A stretch of 64,000 bases of DNA from Pontederia crassipes (taxonomy: Eukaryota; Streptophyta; Magnoliopsida; Commelinales; Pontederiaceae), in assembly GCA_030549335.1 (NCBI GenBank), contig CM060198.1, positions 39,534,353 through 39,598,352 of the forward strand, given 5' to 3'. The stretch's first letter is position 1, and every line of letters starts with the position of its first letter. Below the pieces are notes generated by a model. The model did not search any database and was not told where the DNA came from. It saw only the letters and a program-made list of their open reading frames with translations. Of the stretch, positions 12,316-22,977 are shown piece by piece. A program made the translations under genes and the position numbers.

Positions 12316-14565
12316 TGATCACTAGCTGATCATATTAGATTTTTATCCCATTTTCTATTCATTTCACCCTTATCGAGCCTTCATTTTGCCTTACTTTTGG
12401 CCAATTATGCATGGAATGCAATGGATTGTGAAACCAGTTGATCATCCACATTTTACACTTAATTTCATGTGCATAATTTTGAATTGCTAAAATCCATAAA
12501 AATATCAATTCTATGCCAAGTTATCATTTTTCGAGCAAGTTATCTTTCCAATGTGCAAAGTTATCATTTTACTAATTGAGCTGATTTCTAGTTGTTACCT
12601 TGCCCTAAATCCCTTGTCATTATGAATGAATCATATTTGGATGAACATGTTTCAAATTGTGCAAAGTTATCATTTCATTTCACAAGTTATCATTTTTGGT
12701 GCTAAATTATCATTTTTAGGGCAAAATTGTCATTTCGATGTGCAAGGTTATCATTTCTGCATAAAGGCATTAGGCAATTGTTAAATTATTGTCCTAACTC
12801 CTTGCTTCTCAGATTTGATCACATATGGATAATCACAACTAAGTTTATAACAAGTTATCATTTTATGGAACCAAGTTATCATTCTGGACATAAAAGTTAT
12901 CATTTCTAATTAAGAATTTCATTCCTGCACAACACCAAATCTTATTTGACAATAGAGCTTATATAAGTTGCTGTCCTAATCCTTATTTGTCTAAATCTTA
13001 TTTGAAGACTATGATGCTAGCGTTGTTGACTCTTCTAGCAGGTTCAACAATGCTGCAACAAGGCTGCACAAGCTGGAAAGGTGGGGGGACCACCGGTAGC
13101 TGTCCAAAAAGGCAATATGATTTCTGTTGAAATCTGAGGACCACTGGACAGGTGGCTTGAATCAAGAGAATAGAACCTTCTCATCTGCATCCAAGGGTGA
13201 GGAGAGGACAGATATAAGCTGAAAAAACTGGATGGAAAAGGGGGCTGGCCATTGCAAGGATTTCTGCAGAAAGGAGCTGAAGGAAGGAGCTGAAGAGCTG
13301 CAACATCCTGATTTCCTGTCGACAGCCTTCAATTCAGGATGTTTTGTATCAATTTTTCCTTCTATTGTTTATCAAACTTTGTAATTATGAGGAGCTAAAT
13401 CCTATTTCTCCTGGGATAGGGTAGTAGTTTTATACAAGTTATGGATGGAGTTGGACAGCACTGATTTCCTGCACTGTTATCAGCATTATTCTAATTTCTG
13501 AAATCTGTTTTGTACTTGAATCTTTTTGTCATTGGGAAACTCTAGTTGAATGAGCAACTGAGAGGTTGATTTGTAGTTTCAATCTAGTTCAGAAATGAAT
13601 TAAGATGCCATGATATTTCTATGATTCAATTATGTGATTGCCACTGATTTTTCTGATTTTAATATGTTGCAGATATATGTTTTTCTAATTTTTATGGAAA
13701 TATGCTTGTTATTGTGAAACCCTGTTTCAATCAACCACTGAGAGGTGGACTTATGGCTTTCTTGATGTTCAGAGATGAGCCAAGGAGCAATGACAATTGC
13801 TGAATTTCCAACCTGTGATTGTGTGCTTATTGTTTCCAACTAATTAGTGTTAGTGTGGATTTCAGTTTTAATTGCAGTCGAGAGACTGATTTCAAATCCA
13901 CTTGTTGTTTGGAGATAAACCAAGAAACACTAGCATTAACATTGGACAGATTTCATTCCTGCCTAGTTATTGAAGTAAATTTCTCATTGTTATGAATGCA
14001 ATTGGTTGTTATCATTTCAGATTTCACTAAATTGTCAAATCTGAAAGGATTTGGCAATTTCAGTGAGGAACTTCAATTTGTGCTTAAGGGTAACTTGATA
14101 TCAGTAAGGATTCCCTTCTCACTCAACTTAACTAATTAATCATATGTGAATGTGATAATTAGTCCTGGTTTAACCAAGCTGTGATAATAGTCCATTTTCA
14201 ATTTGAGTTGAATTTGACATACATTGATAACTTGTCCCATTCCATCCATACTTGAATTAGATGAACCCCAATTCCTAGGAGACATTTCCCATTGATTGAT
14301 ACACTCTATTCAGTCCTTAGTTAGCCTTTAAAATTCAGTTTAGATAAATTTATAAAACTCTAAAAATAGTTATCCTTTTTGCCACAATTAAAAATTTGTT
14401 TCCTTCTTTTCTTGAATTCCTATTTTTGTCACTTAAAGTACGGCTAATCTAGATTGTTTTAGGGAGTCATTGGCTTCAAATCACTGTGGATACAACATTT
14501 GAGTTTATTACAATTGACATGTGCATTGCAGTAGAGAGTGAGTTAGGGAGTTGATCTAATTATTG
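12316..14565 (+). repeat. Element J right LTR
   Basis: About 2.25 kb, starting TGATCACTAG right after the polypurine tract. It is nearly identical to the left LTR, especially over its last 600 bases. It repeats the cluster of AAGTTATCATT motifs at about 12515-12905. The end is approximate. Confidence 0.8.
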
Positions 14566-16728
14566 AAAATTCTCAATTCTAACCACAAAATCAGCAAGTT
14601 ATCACTATACTCCTCAATTTCACTATCAATAACTCATATCACATAAATCTCCAAATCATACGAACTTTTACAAAAATAAAAATTATTCAAGATATCATCA
14701 TATTCACAGTTAAAGTCCACATGTGTCTTTGCACATACTCATCATGGGTCAATACGTACCCCTTAATGATTATGTATCATATAGTTAAGTAGAGCTTCAT
14801 AATCAATAGTATCGGATACGCAGAGCAAATCATGGGTCAATACGTATCACTCCATGATTGTGTGTCATATAGTTAAGTAGAGCTTCACAATCAAAGAGTC
14901 TCAGATACGCAGAGTAAATCATGGGCCAATATGTATCCCTTCATCTGGGGTACGCAGAGCATATCACGGGTCAATACGTGCACGTAAAGCAGGCCCCAAA
15001 GGGCAAAGACACCCGATATACGCTCAAAGGTTTCTTTTATATCGAATGCGGTCCAAAAGACTTTTATTCAAACAACATGACTAATGAACACATGGATTTT
15101 AACAACATCAAAATACACATGTCATAATCAGATATCATCATCAAGTAAAACTTATTTTAACGTCACAAGCATTGTTCGCTGAAAATATTTGTGTGTAGAA
15201 GGTTATTCCATCTCATGTGAAATTCTTGAAACATATTATAAATATCTTTCATAACCCAAGATATGTTTCAATAATAATAATAATCTTTGCTTGAGATAAT
15301 ATCATAAATAAAAGAACTAACATATAACATTTTGCTATGTTGTAAATTTACCCACTTACCTTGTACTTTATCTTTTCAAAGGAGGTTTATTCGATTTCCT
15401 CCCTTTCACTTGTACCTTGATAGTTTCCTACAAGTAATAATTCTATTTCACTTTCCAATCACATTAAAATAGTATGTAATGCATGCTCATAATGCATTAA
15501 TCTTTATGCACCTTAAAATGTCTATAATACCTTCAAATACATATGTGTAACTTTAGGTATTTATATTCATAGGCTATTTCACACTTGGAACTTCTCAATC
15601 TTTCATAGCTTAACTAGGTGCTCTTTCAAGAGTCCAGGCAATTTGACCTAGGGTTTATGCTCTTGCAGACTGTGTATCACTGAATGATTAATTTATATCT
15701 TTAATAATACTTATCGATTTGATGAGATCCTATTTTTTTTCGAATCTAGACTTTAGTAGAGTTTAGGAGTAAAAATTATAGAATTTAACTCCTTATATGC
15801 CCTTATAAAAAAAAATTAATCAATTCATGTCATGTTCTGTTTATGTACTAGAATTTGATAGAAAAATCACTATGAAATAAAAAAATTAATTTCACCCAAA
15901 ATACAAGAACGAATAGGATGATTCCAATTAAACATAGTCGAACCCTTAAAATGTCTAATTAATCATATCCAAATTTCAAACCCTAATTCATTATATTCTA
16001 ACCGTGCCCTAATTTACAAGTTGAGGTTGTATCAGACTTGGGACAGGATGAGGGACTAGCGAAGTTAAGTACATAACTTCCTCTATAAAACTCCTTTTTA
16101 GATGATTCAGAGGACATGGAAAACTAACTTCGAATGGATGAACCATGCAAAATGTTAGAATTTATGGAGAAAGAAACATGAAGCTATGAGGTCATGAACA
16201 GGAAAATCAATTTCAGATCCAGGGATTCAACTTAAACAATCAACATTGTTGAATTTCTTCCTGTCGTTCCAGTAGGGATCTCAACTGGAAAATTTTTTGC
16301 ACTCCGAGGATAAGATTATTTAATTTATATATTTTTTTGTAGATTTTTATCACATCATATGGTGGTTTGAAAAAATCATTTTCTAAGTTGTTGGTGAGCT
16401 GTCTGTTTTAGTTGCTTGAAACCCTATTGGCTGAAATGAAGGTCCAATCATATTATTTGGTTTAAAACTAGTGTTAAACCTCTAATTAATCTTAGTTAAT
16501 AATAGTTAAACATGTTTATTATCATATTTTAAAAAATTTCAGAATTTATTCCTAATAATTTTATATAATTTCTTTGTAACATTTATCGATAATTTAATTA
16601 TCATTATGCTTTAATCCAAAAGTTAATTGCTATATGCAACCATGACTATATAAGCATATAAACTAACATAATATGATAATTAAAAGTATTATTATATATA
16701 GATGACATTTGTGGAGCATGTCCGTGAC
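14566..16728 (-). repeat. Element D 5' LTR, outer part
   Basis: Continuation of the LTR that starts at 7858. The outer end, read on the minus strand, is TGTCACGGACATG at 16728. Positions 15639-16728 match the left LTR (2685-3762) and the LTR of element M (23451-24510). A tandem array lies at 14741-14975. Confidence 0.68.
14741..14975. repeat. Tandem array in the D LTR (about 88-bp unit)
   Basis: The phrase CATGGGTCAATACGTA recurs, with changes, starting near 14741, 14829, 14918 and 14962. That gives two full periods of 88-89 bp and a half-length one. Each unit also contains TACGCAGAG. The small ORF 14921-15127 lies across this array and is not a gene. Confidence 0.8.
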
Positions 16729-17329
16729 AATCCCCTCCAAGTTGGTCCTTGATTCAGATGAGAAGTTATCTTCTCGCAAAGATGAGAGGGCACCATCAAT
16801 TTCTTGGCCATGTTGCTTCAGATTTGAAATTTGAATCTCCATATTTTGTATGAATTCCTCTTGTTTGGAGATCTTCATCAGCAGTGTCCCCACCATGTGA
16901 GTAAGTAGGGGAAGTGGGGGCTGCGATGTATCTCTTTTACACATGCATGGGGTGATGTTATTGTATTTTGTCTTGGAAAGTTTATACCAACTTGTATAAT
17001 TTTAGGTGTGGAAGTGTCTTCATGTTGAGGGCTACATAAAGTTTCAAGTTGTTCTTCTCCAAGAACTTTGATCATATTGCTATCTTCAGTTGGCTTGGCT
17101 TGTGGCTTGGATATATTCTTTTTCGCCATTGAAAATTGATCAATTTGTCTCTAACATAATCTTCCTGAAGATACCACAAATAGAACCTTGTGAAAATATA
17201 TGAGGTGATGAATTCCAAATAAAAAAGTTATGCAATAAAAATCTTCAAAAGTGCAAGAATAAAAAAATCAAGTTAACAAACAAAAGTAGAAAAAAATAGA
17301 ACTATAACTATCATTGTAGATAGTTAGGC
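16729..17329 (-). other. Unassigned segment with a minus-strand coiled-coil-like reading frame
   Basis: Between D's outer LTR end and the chromovirus fragment K. The minus strand has two overlapping frames, 16878-17129 (starts MAKKNISKPQ) and 16663-16944. The second includes a heptad-like stretch (ISKQEEFIQNMEIQISNLKQ). Together they look like the N-terminal part of a small charged protein, perhaps a retrotransposon gag or an accessory ORF. I do not recognise a family. The remaining bases are AT-rich with nothing else visible. Confidence 0.3.
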
Positions 17330-19803
17330 CACCGATCCAATGAGTGCCCACAATGAATAATAGAGGATGAAGAATAATAGAGGATGAAGAAGAGATCGAT
17401 GATTAAGAGGCTAACGATGAATATGATATTGAAGAAGAAACCTTTGTTGATGAAGTTGGAGAACATCTCTCGTGGGTCGTGCAATGCCTATTATTAATGC
17501 CTATTGCACAATGAAAGGTAAACTTTGTAAGTCATTGTTGATAGTGTGAGCTCTGAAAACATAGTTTCACAAAAAATGCTGGACACATTGAAATTGAGAA
17601 TAGAACCCCATCCTTCACCATATAGATTTAGTTGGATTAGTAAAGGAACTAACAATTGTGTAAGGTATCTTTATCAATTGGCAAGAGTTCTAAGGATGTG
17701 GTCACATGTGATGTATTAGATATGGATGAAAGCCATCTCATCTTGGGTCGTCCTTGGCAATTGGATGTTAACGCAACCCATCTAGGGCGAGACAACTTCT
17801 ACAAGTTTTCTAAAGATGGAAAACACATCTCTTTGTACCATTGTCATATGATTCAATAATTAAAGAAAATAGGTTGAAGAATGTCTACTTCATTGAATGG
17901 GCAGATGTGCTCATTTTTTAAGTAAAAGAAAGTGGAAAGGCTTGTACACTTGTGTGCATGGGGGAGGTTCCTCTAGATCAAGAACACACTACAACGACAA
18001 TCCAAAAATTAATTTTAGAGTTCAAAGACATCGCACCTGAAGAATTACCTGATGGATTACCTCCCATGCGAGATATTCGACATCATATTGATCTAATACC
18101 ATGTTCAAGTCTTCCAAACCTTCCCCATTACAAGATCAAGTGGTTGAATTAATAAAAAAAAGATTTGTAGGAGAAAGCATGAGTCCATGTGCAGTACCAG
18201 AACTCCTTGTACCAAAAAAGAATGGCACATGGAGAATGCGTGTTGATAGTAAAGCTATAAACAAGATCACAATCAAGTACAGATTTCCAAATCCTAGATT
18301 GGATGACATGTTAGATATGTTGGGTGCGTCTCAAATATTTTTCAAATTAGACTTGCGAAGTAGCTATCATCAGTTTCGAATGAAGCCTGGGGATGAGTGG
18401 AAGACAACTTTTTAAACTAAAGATAACTGTTTTCAATGGCCGGTGATGCCTCTTGGACTCTCAAATGCCCCACGCATGTTCATGAGACAAATGAATCACA
18501 TACTCAAATCTCTCATTGGGAGTTTTCTATTTTGAGGATATCTTGGTCAATAGCAAATTTGAAGCTGATCACCTTGTTCATCTTAGAGAGGTTTTGACTA
18601 TTTTGCGCTAACATTATCTCTATGTTAATCTCAAAAAATGCTCATTTGCTATTGATCAACTACTTTTCCTTGGATTTGTTATTAGCTCTCAAGGTATTTA
18701 GTTGGATCCTCAAAAAGTGTAGGCGTCCTATCATGGTCGATTTCAAAAACTATCACAAAGGTTTGTAGCATTCATGGCTTAGGCTCGCTCTATCAACGGT
18801 TCATCTGTGATTTTAGCAATAATATCACCAATAATATCTTGTTTAAAGAAAGGAAAGTTCCAATGGGGAGAGGAAGCTGACAAAAGTTTCACAATCATCA
18901 AACAAAAATTGACAAGTTCTCCCATTTTGACATTGCCCGACTTCGAAAAGGTAATTGAAGTAGAGAGTGATTCTTTTGTTCATGGTATTGGTGTTGTGCC
19001 CTCACAAGAGGGACATCCTGTTGCATTTTATATTGAAAAAACTTAATGATGCAAGACAAAAATGGGCAACATATTAGTTGGAATTATATGTAGTGGTTCG
19101 AGCTCCCAAGCATTGAGAGCATTATCTCATCCAACAAGAATTCATCTTGCATACACATCATGGGGCCTTAAAGCACTATTATCTAAATGCATGGTTGGTG
19201 AGTACAATTCATGCAACGAATCACTTATGTTATCAAGCATGAGTGGAAAACTAAACAAGGTGGCTCATGCACTTAGCAGATGTGCAAAGTTACTTGTTAT
19301 GCTTCAAGTTGGTGCAACTGGGTTTGAGTCTTTGAAAGATTTTAGTACTAATTGGAAAACTAGTTTGCACCACCAACCAGCTAAGGGATTTCATATTAAG
19401 GATGGCTTTTTGTTTAAAGGAAATCAACTTTGTATCCCTCAATGCTCTTTGCGACACAAGATCGTTCAAGATTTACATAGTGGTGGTTTAGGCGGTCATT
19501 TTTGCAAAGATAAAATAGTGACAACTGTGAAACATCGTTACTTTTGGCCTCAACTTAGACGTGATGCTGATAGATTTGTAGGTGATGTTGACTCTGTCAA
19601 GTTTCGAAGGGGCAGTCACAAAATATTGGATTGTATTCCCATTGCCTATTCTAGAAGGTCCTTGGGAAGACCTTTCAATGGATTTCACCTTGGGTCTTCC
19701 TTACACACAAAGAGGTCCAGATTCTGTATTTGTGGTAGTTGAACATTTTTTAAAAATGGCACACTTCATCCTATGCAAAAAAACTACCGACAAGAGTCAC
19801 GTT
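17330..19803 (+). mobile_element. Fragment K: chromovirus (Reina/CRM-like) protease-RT-RNase H-integrase remnant
   Basis: A plus-strand gypsy pol fragment without LTRs. In order: a degraded region after the gag zinc knuckle (17330-17480); a protease-like block with HLILGRPWQLD (about 17650-17860); RT start with [12 protein letters not shown] and [13 protein letters not shown] (18040-18240), then RLDDML and [10 protein letters not shown] (to 18415); an RNase H part near 18807-19046; the integrase zinc-binding region with GGHFCKDK and YFWPQLRRD (about 19390-19570); and the start of the integrase core with GPWEDLSMDFTLGLP (about 19650-19760). The ILGRPWQ-type protease is typical of Reina/CRM-like chromoviruses. 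It is a fossil with numerous breaks, and it ends abruptly at the LTR fragment beginning at 19805. Confidence 0.82.
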
Positions 19804-19804
19804 G

Positions 19805-20790
19805 TCACAACCTCGGTTTAAACCTTGGTCTAACCCACAAGCCATGACATAACACGATCGATCAAATTCCTATTGTGGAAGTGTGATTCTTGTCATGTAA
19901 AAAATGTGCCTTAATGTTTGTATACTATTGTTCATAGACACTAATGTTTGATCATAGAGCAAGTACGCACACTAATTCAATCTTATACATTCAGAAAGGC
20001 CTTTCAAACATTTAGCTTTTATACATCACATCATATGACACACTAAGAGGAGTCACACATCCTTACAAAATGAAAACTAAAGACAGTCTCATATCTATCT
20101 TCTATCTTCAAAAGTGCTTCTGATTGGTCTACTTATCTAAAAAGGGTTAAAATAATATTATGAGCAAACTAAAGACACACTAAAGACACACTAAGGATTT
20201 TCCAAGCACGCACATGATTGGTCTACTTATCTAAAAAGTGTTAAAATAATATTATGAGCAAACAATAGCTCAGTAAGTTGAAAACTCATAACCCATGTGT
20301 TACCACCTATTCCATCCAGATAAAATGATTTAGCATTTGAAAAACTTATAGGAAACCAACTAACATCTTACTACTGATGAACAATTATTATGTTACGAAG
20401 GATACTATATCAACTAATGTCAATGAAATAACATCTTTAGCATATCATATAACATGTAACATAGGTTTCATTTCATATAACATTTCACATATCAATGTGC
20501 ACGTATGCATAATGCACATATTACCAACTAGTCAGAGGAACATATCACCCTGTAGGGTTTCATATCATCCCAAATCATGAGGTATATTTCCTGCAAAAGA
20601 CATATTATCCTTGAACAGAGGTCTCATATCATCTCGTAGGACATCATATCATCCTTGAGAACATATTAATCTCATAAGATACCATATCACCCCATGAAAA
20701 TGAGGTACCATCCCTGCAAAAGACATATCACCTCGGAGGAGGAAATGTAAATGCATGATAGATAAGATGCATAATGCATTTATTAGGGCC
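19805..20790 (-). repeat. Fragment L: Tekay-like LTR piece
   Basis: Begins TGTCACAACCTCGG, closely resembling the inner end of element C's LTR at 47134 (TGTCACGACCCCG followed by TTTAAACC). It shares with C the segment AGCTCAGTAAGTTGA followed by CATGTGTTACCA. No primer binding site lies to its left, so it is not the intact end of an element. An irregular array with CATATCATC phrases fills 20500-20740. It ends where CACTA sequence resumes. Two copies of an approximately 60-bp phrase (near 20112 and 20215) form a short direct repeat. Confidence 0.6.
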
Positions 20791-20825
20791 TGTAGTTGAT
20801 GTTAGACCTTTTCAGCCTATCTCAG

Positions 20826-22222
20826 TTGTACCGGATGATGATTCCTCTTCGACAGATGAAGAGGGATTACACGATAATGGGTGGTCAGCGTGAATAATTT
20901 TGCTCGACCTTAAGTTAAATAAGTTATAGAAATTTTGTTATCATGGAAAATTAATTCTTCTATGTAATTGGCAGGACTACTTTCATACTCACTAGTACCT
21001 GCGGGATGTCAGTGCTCTCGTTCTTTCCCACTTGCTGGAAGGAGCAGAATCTTAGAAAGATGTCCCAATTCAAGTGCGGGATGATATCTTTCGAGCCTTT
21101 ACGGTCGATCTTCTATTTGGGTTACATAATTTATTTTATATTATTTTAAAATTAGTAAGTTTTAATGCATGGTGTACGAGGCAAATCAGTTTCATCCAGA
21201 TCTTAGTTTAGGGACGATCCAAAGAGCTTTTGAGGTGGACGCTGTGAAACGCCTCCGAAATCGATTGTACAAGTTTTGCAAGGTCATCACGTCCGTCAGC
21301 CTCACTTTGGAGCAGGGCATACAAAGATGCCCAAGGCATATTAGGCACTCGATTTGGGAGTCCTTATGTAGGAAGTGGTAAGTATGTTTACTTTTAAATT
21401 ATTTTTATTAAATTTATAGTTTTTTAAAGTCTAAGTATTTGATGTTCATAAAGGACAGATGAACGATGGCAAAGGAAGTCGGAAAAGGCAAGAGTTAACC
21501 GACTTTCGAAGCCCGAGGCCCACATCCACACAGGGGGGTCGTTGCGATTTGATGAGCATCGACGGCTCATGGTAATTTACATACAAATTTAATTAATCAA
21601 ACTTTTAACTTATACTTATTTTATAAAATTTGAAACTTTCTTGTAGGAGGAGAAAGAAGGCAGTCCCATGAACTTTTGCGTCATCTACAAGGCCATGCAT
21701 AAGAGTAAAAAAACTAACGACTTGGTCACGTCCACTGCTCATAGACTTCTGGTAAGTCTCATCACATGTTCATTTGGTTGTTGACGTTAGTGCACAATTT
21801 TTTAAATGTGCAATGTTTAAATTTTTTAGGATGAGTATAATGCGAAAATGGTTGAAAAGTACGGAGATGATCCAAGTACTCAGCCATGAGGTAATGTTTC
21901 TTGGAAGGGATTCATGTTTTTAATTTATGTGTTTTTTATATATAATTTATATATTATATGATTGTATATTTTTTCTATTTCGTAGAGGACCTGCTGTTTG
22001 GGAGGAGGTGGCCGGCACAACATGAGGATACTGGCGTGGCCTCAGCACAGCCGCTCAGGTACCTAGGAGTGAAGGATATGCCGGCAGCCCACTGCTCCGA
22101 GATCATTCGCTGCACTTGATACGAAGCAGCTATCGCAGCAATTATCACAACAGCTATCGGAGCAAGTGTCGCAACAGCTGTTGCAGCAGTTGGCTCCGCT
22201 ATTGCAGGTTATTCAGGATTGA
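20826..22222 (+). pseudogene. TNPA-like second CACTA gene (Transposase_24 / Ptta-En/Spm domain), 3' exons
   Basis: A chain of small exons with matching GT-AG borders: about 20826-20893, 20976-21113, 21172-21377, 21459-21571, 21648-21751, 21830-21890, 21986-22058, then a last exon ending at 22222. The order matches the plant Ptta/En/Spm (Transposase_24) domain: WESLCRKW, then RWQRKSEKARVNR, the HTGGSLRFDEH signature, then PMNFCVIYKAMHKSK. A Gln-rich C-terminus (QLSQQLSEQVSQQL) ends the protein. This protein class binds subterminal repeats to help the transposase. The 5' exons are 18.6 kb away at 1874-2200, so the gene cannot be expressed normally. At least two exons contain an in-frame stop, near 20891 and 21887, in the frames I read. 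Confidence 0.78.
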
Positions 22223-22499
22223 TCCTGATGCAAAATCAATCCCCATGAGGCCATGGAATGAGCACGTCGGGATCGAACGACCAGAATGATTACAATAACT
22301 CCCAAACCTAGGATAGAAACTATAGTTTTGTTACTTATAGACTTATTATTAGATATATGTATAGTTTGTTAGTTTAGTTTATTGCTTTTCATATTCTTTT
22401 CTTAAATATTGTGCTTGTGATGCTTTCATAGTATGTCTGTGATGAATATCAATGCATTTATATGCATTATATAATTGTATGGTGTGGGAAGGGAAAAAA

Positions 22500-22960
22500 A
22501 TGTGATTGTAATGGGTCAAAAAAATATGCATTTAGCGCCTCCATAGCGTCACCCTAGCGTCTCTCACATAGTCGATGCTATATTAAATATATTGTCCTTA
22601 GCGTCACGTTAGCGTTTCATTGGCGATGCAACAAACATGATGTTGACCTCAGAGAAGCACTGAAATAGCGTCAATTAACCCAAAATATTAGCATCTCTTG
22701 AGCGCCGGAGTAGCGCCACTTTAGCATCTCCTTAGCAACATCTGTCTACTACTCCCAGCCCGACATCACTCGTCTTTGTAACGTCGATATAGCTTCTACC
22801 ATTGGCGCTAGTAGCATCTCCACCATTGTTGACTCTACTGCGACGCCAATAGCCAACGAATACTAGTGTCGCATTTTGTCGGCGCTATTTGGATGCTAAG
22901 GTGACGCTATTCCAGAGACTCAATAGCGCCATTAGGTCAAGTTCATTGGGTCGCTATTCT
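22500..22960 (+). repeat. CACTA subterminal repeats
   Basis: The motif AGCGTC or AGCGCC, often as TAGCGTCA or TAGCGCC, occurs in both orientations many times over about 460 bases. It is much more GC-rich than the flanking DNA. CACTA elements carry such short subterminal repeats as binding sites for the second-gene product. Confidence 0.8.
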
Positions 22961-22977
22961 TCGATTTTCTTGTAGTG

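Larger units (their letters stand above)
8423..14565 (+). mobile_element. Element J: Tat/Athila-like element with deleted interior
   Basis: Two long direct repeats (8423-10660 and 12316-14565) flank only about 1.66 kb of internal DNA. The interior holds just the very end of pol, a non-coding spacer and a polypurine tract. The tract (GGGGGAGT just before 12316) and the gag/pol-less interior show that most of the element was lost or never present. The repeats look 4% or less different by eye (about 175 bp compared at the start, with long identical stretches later), so J is much younger than D. No primer binding site is visible after the left LTR, and no clear target duplication was found. Broken. 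Confidence 0.78.
2210..16728 (-). mobile_element. Element D: old Ty3/gypsy chromovirus (Tekay-like), minus strand, nested
   Basis: A decayed gypsy element. Its 3' LTR lies on the left (to 3762), internal DNA is 3763-7857, and its 5' LTR is on the right (7858-8422 plus about 14566-16728), with Tat-like element J inserted in that LTR. Three marks give the orientation: the polypurine tract read on the minus strand next to 3762, the initiator-Met primer binding site at 7841-7852, and a tail of the chromodomain-proximal pol region near 3800-3870. LTR divergence over the alignable 1.08-kb block looks like about 15% by eye, so it is one of the oldest elements here. Many breaks; no coding capacity remains. 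The left boundary with the CACTA element is approximate. Confidence 0.7.
20791..22977 (+). mobile_element. CACTA (En/Spm) transposon, right segment and 3' terminus
   Basis: Continuation of the element in 1-2210: the rest of the TNPA-like gene (20826-22222), a non-coding stretch, a subterminal repeat region (about 22500-22960), and the terminus. The last bases, read on the minus strand, are CACTACAAGAAAATCGAAG, the canonical CACTA end, at 22977. The adjoining TTG (22978-22980) would be the 3-bp target copy, but its partner is off-window. Element M continues on the right. Confidence 0.88.

Noticed and set aside
14741-14975. Regularly spaced repeats that could suggest a CRISPR array
   Set aside because: Plant DNA, units are imperfect, spacing changes (88, 89, 44), and the array is inside an LTR; it is an ordinary tandem repeat.
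2181-20800. A possible GTAGT target duplication around the block inserted in the CACTA element
   Set aside because: GTAGT occurs near both borders, but neither neighbouring end has LTR termini, so the match is probably chance.
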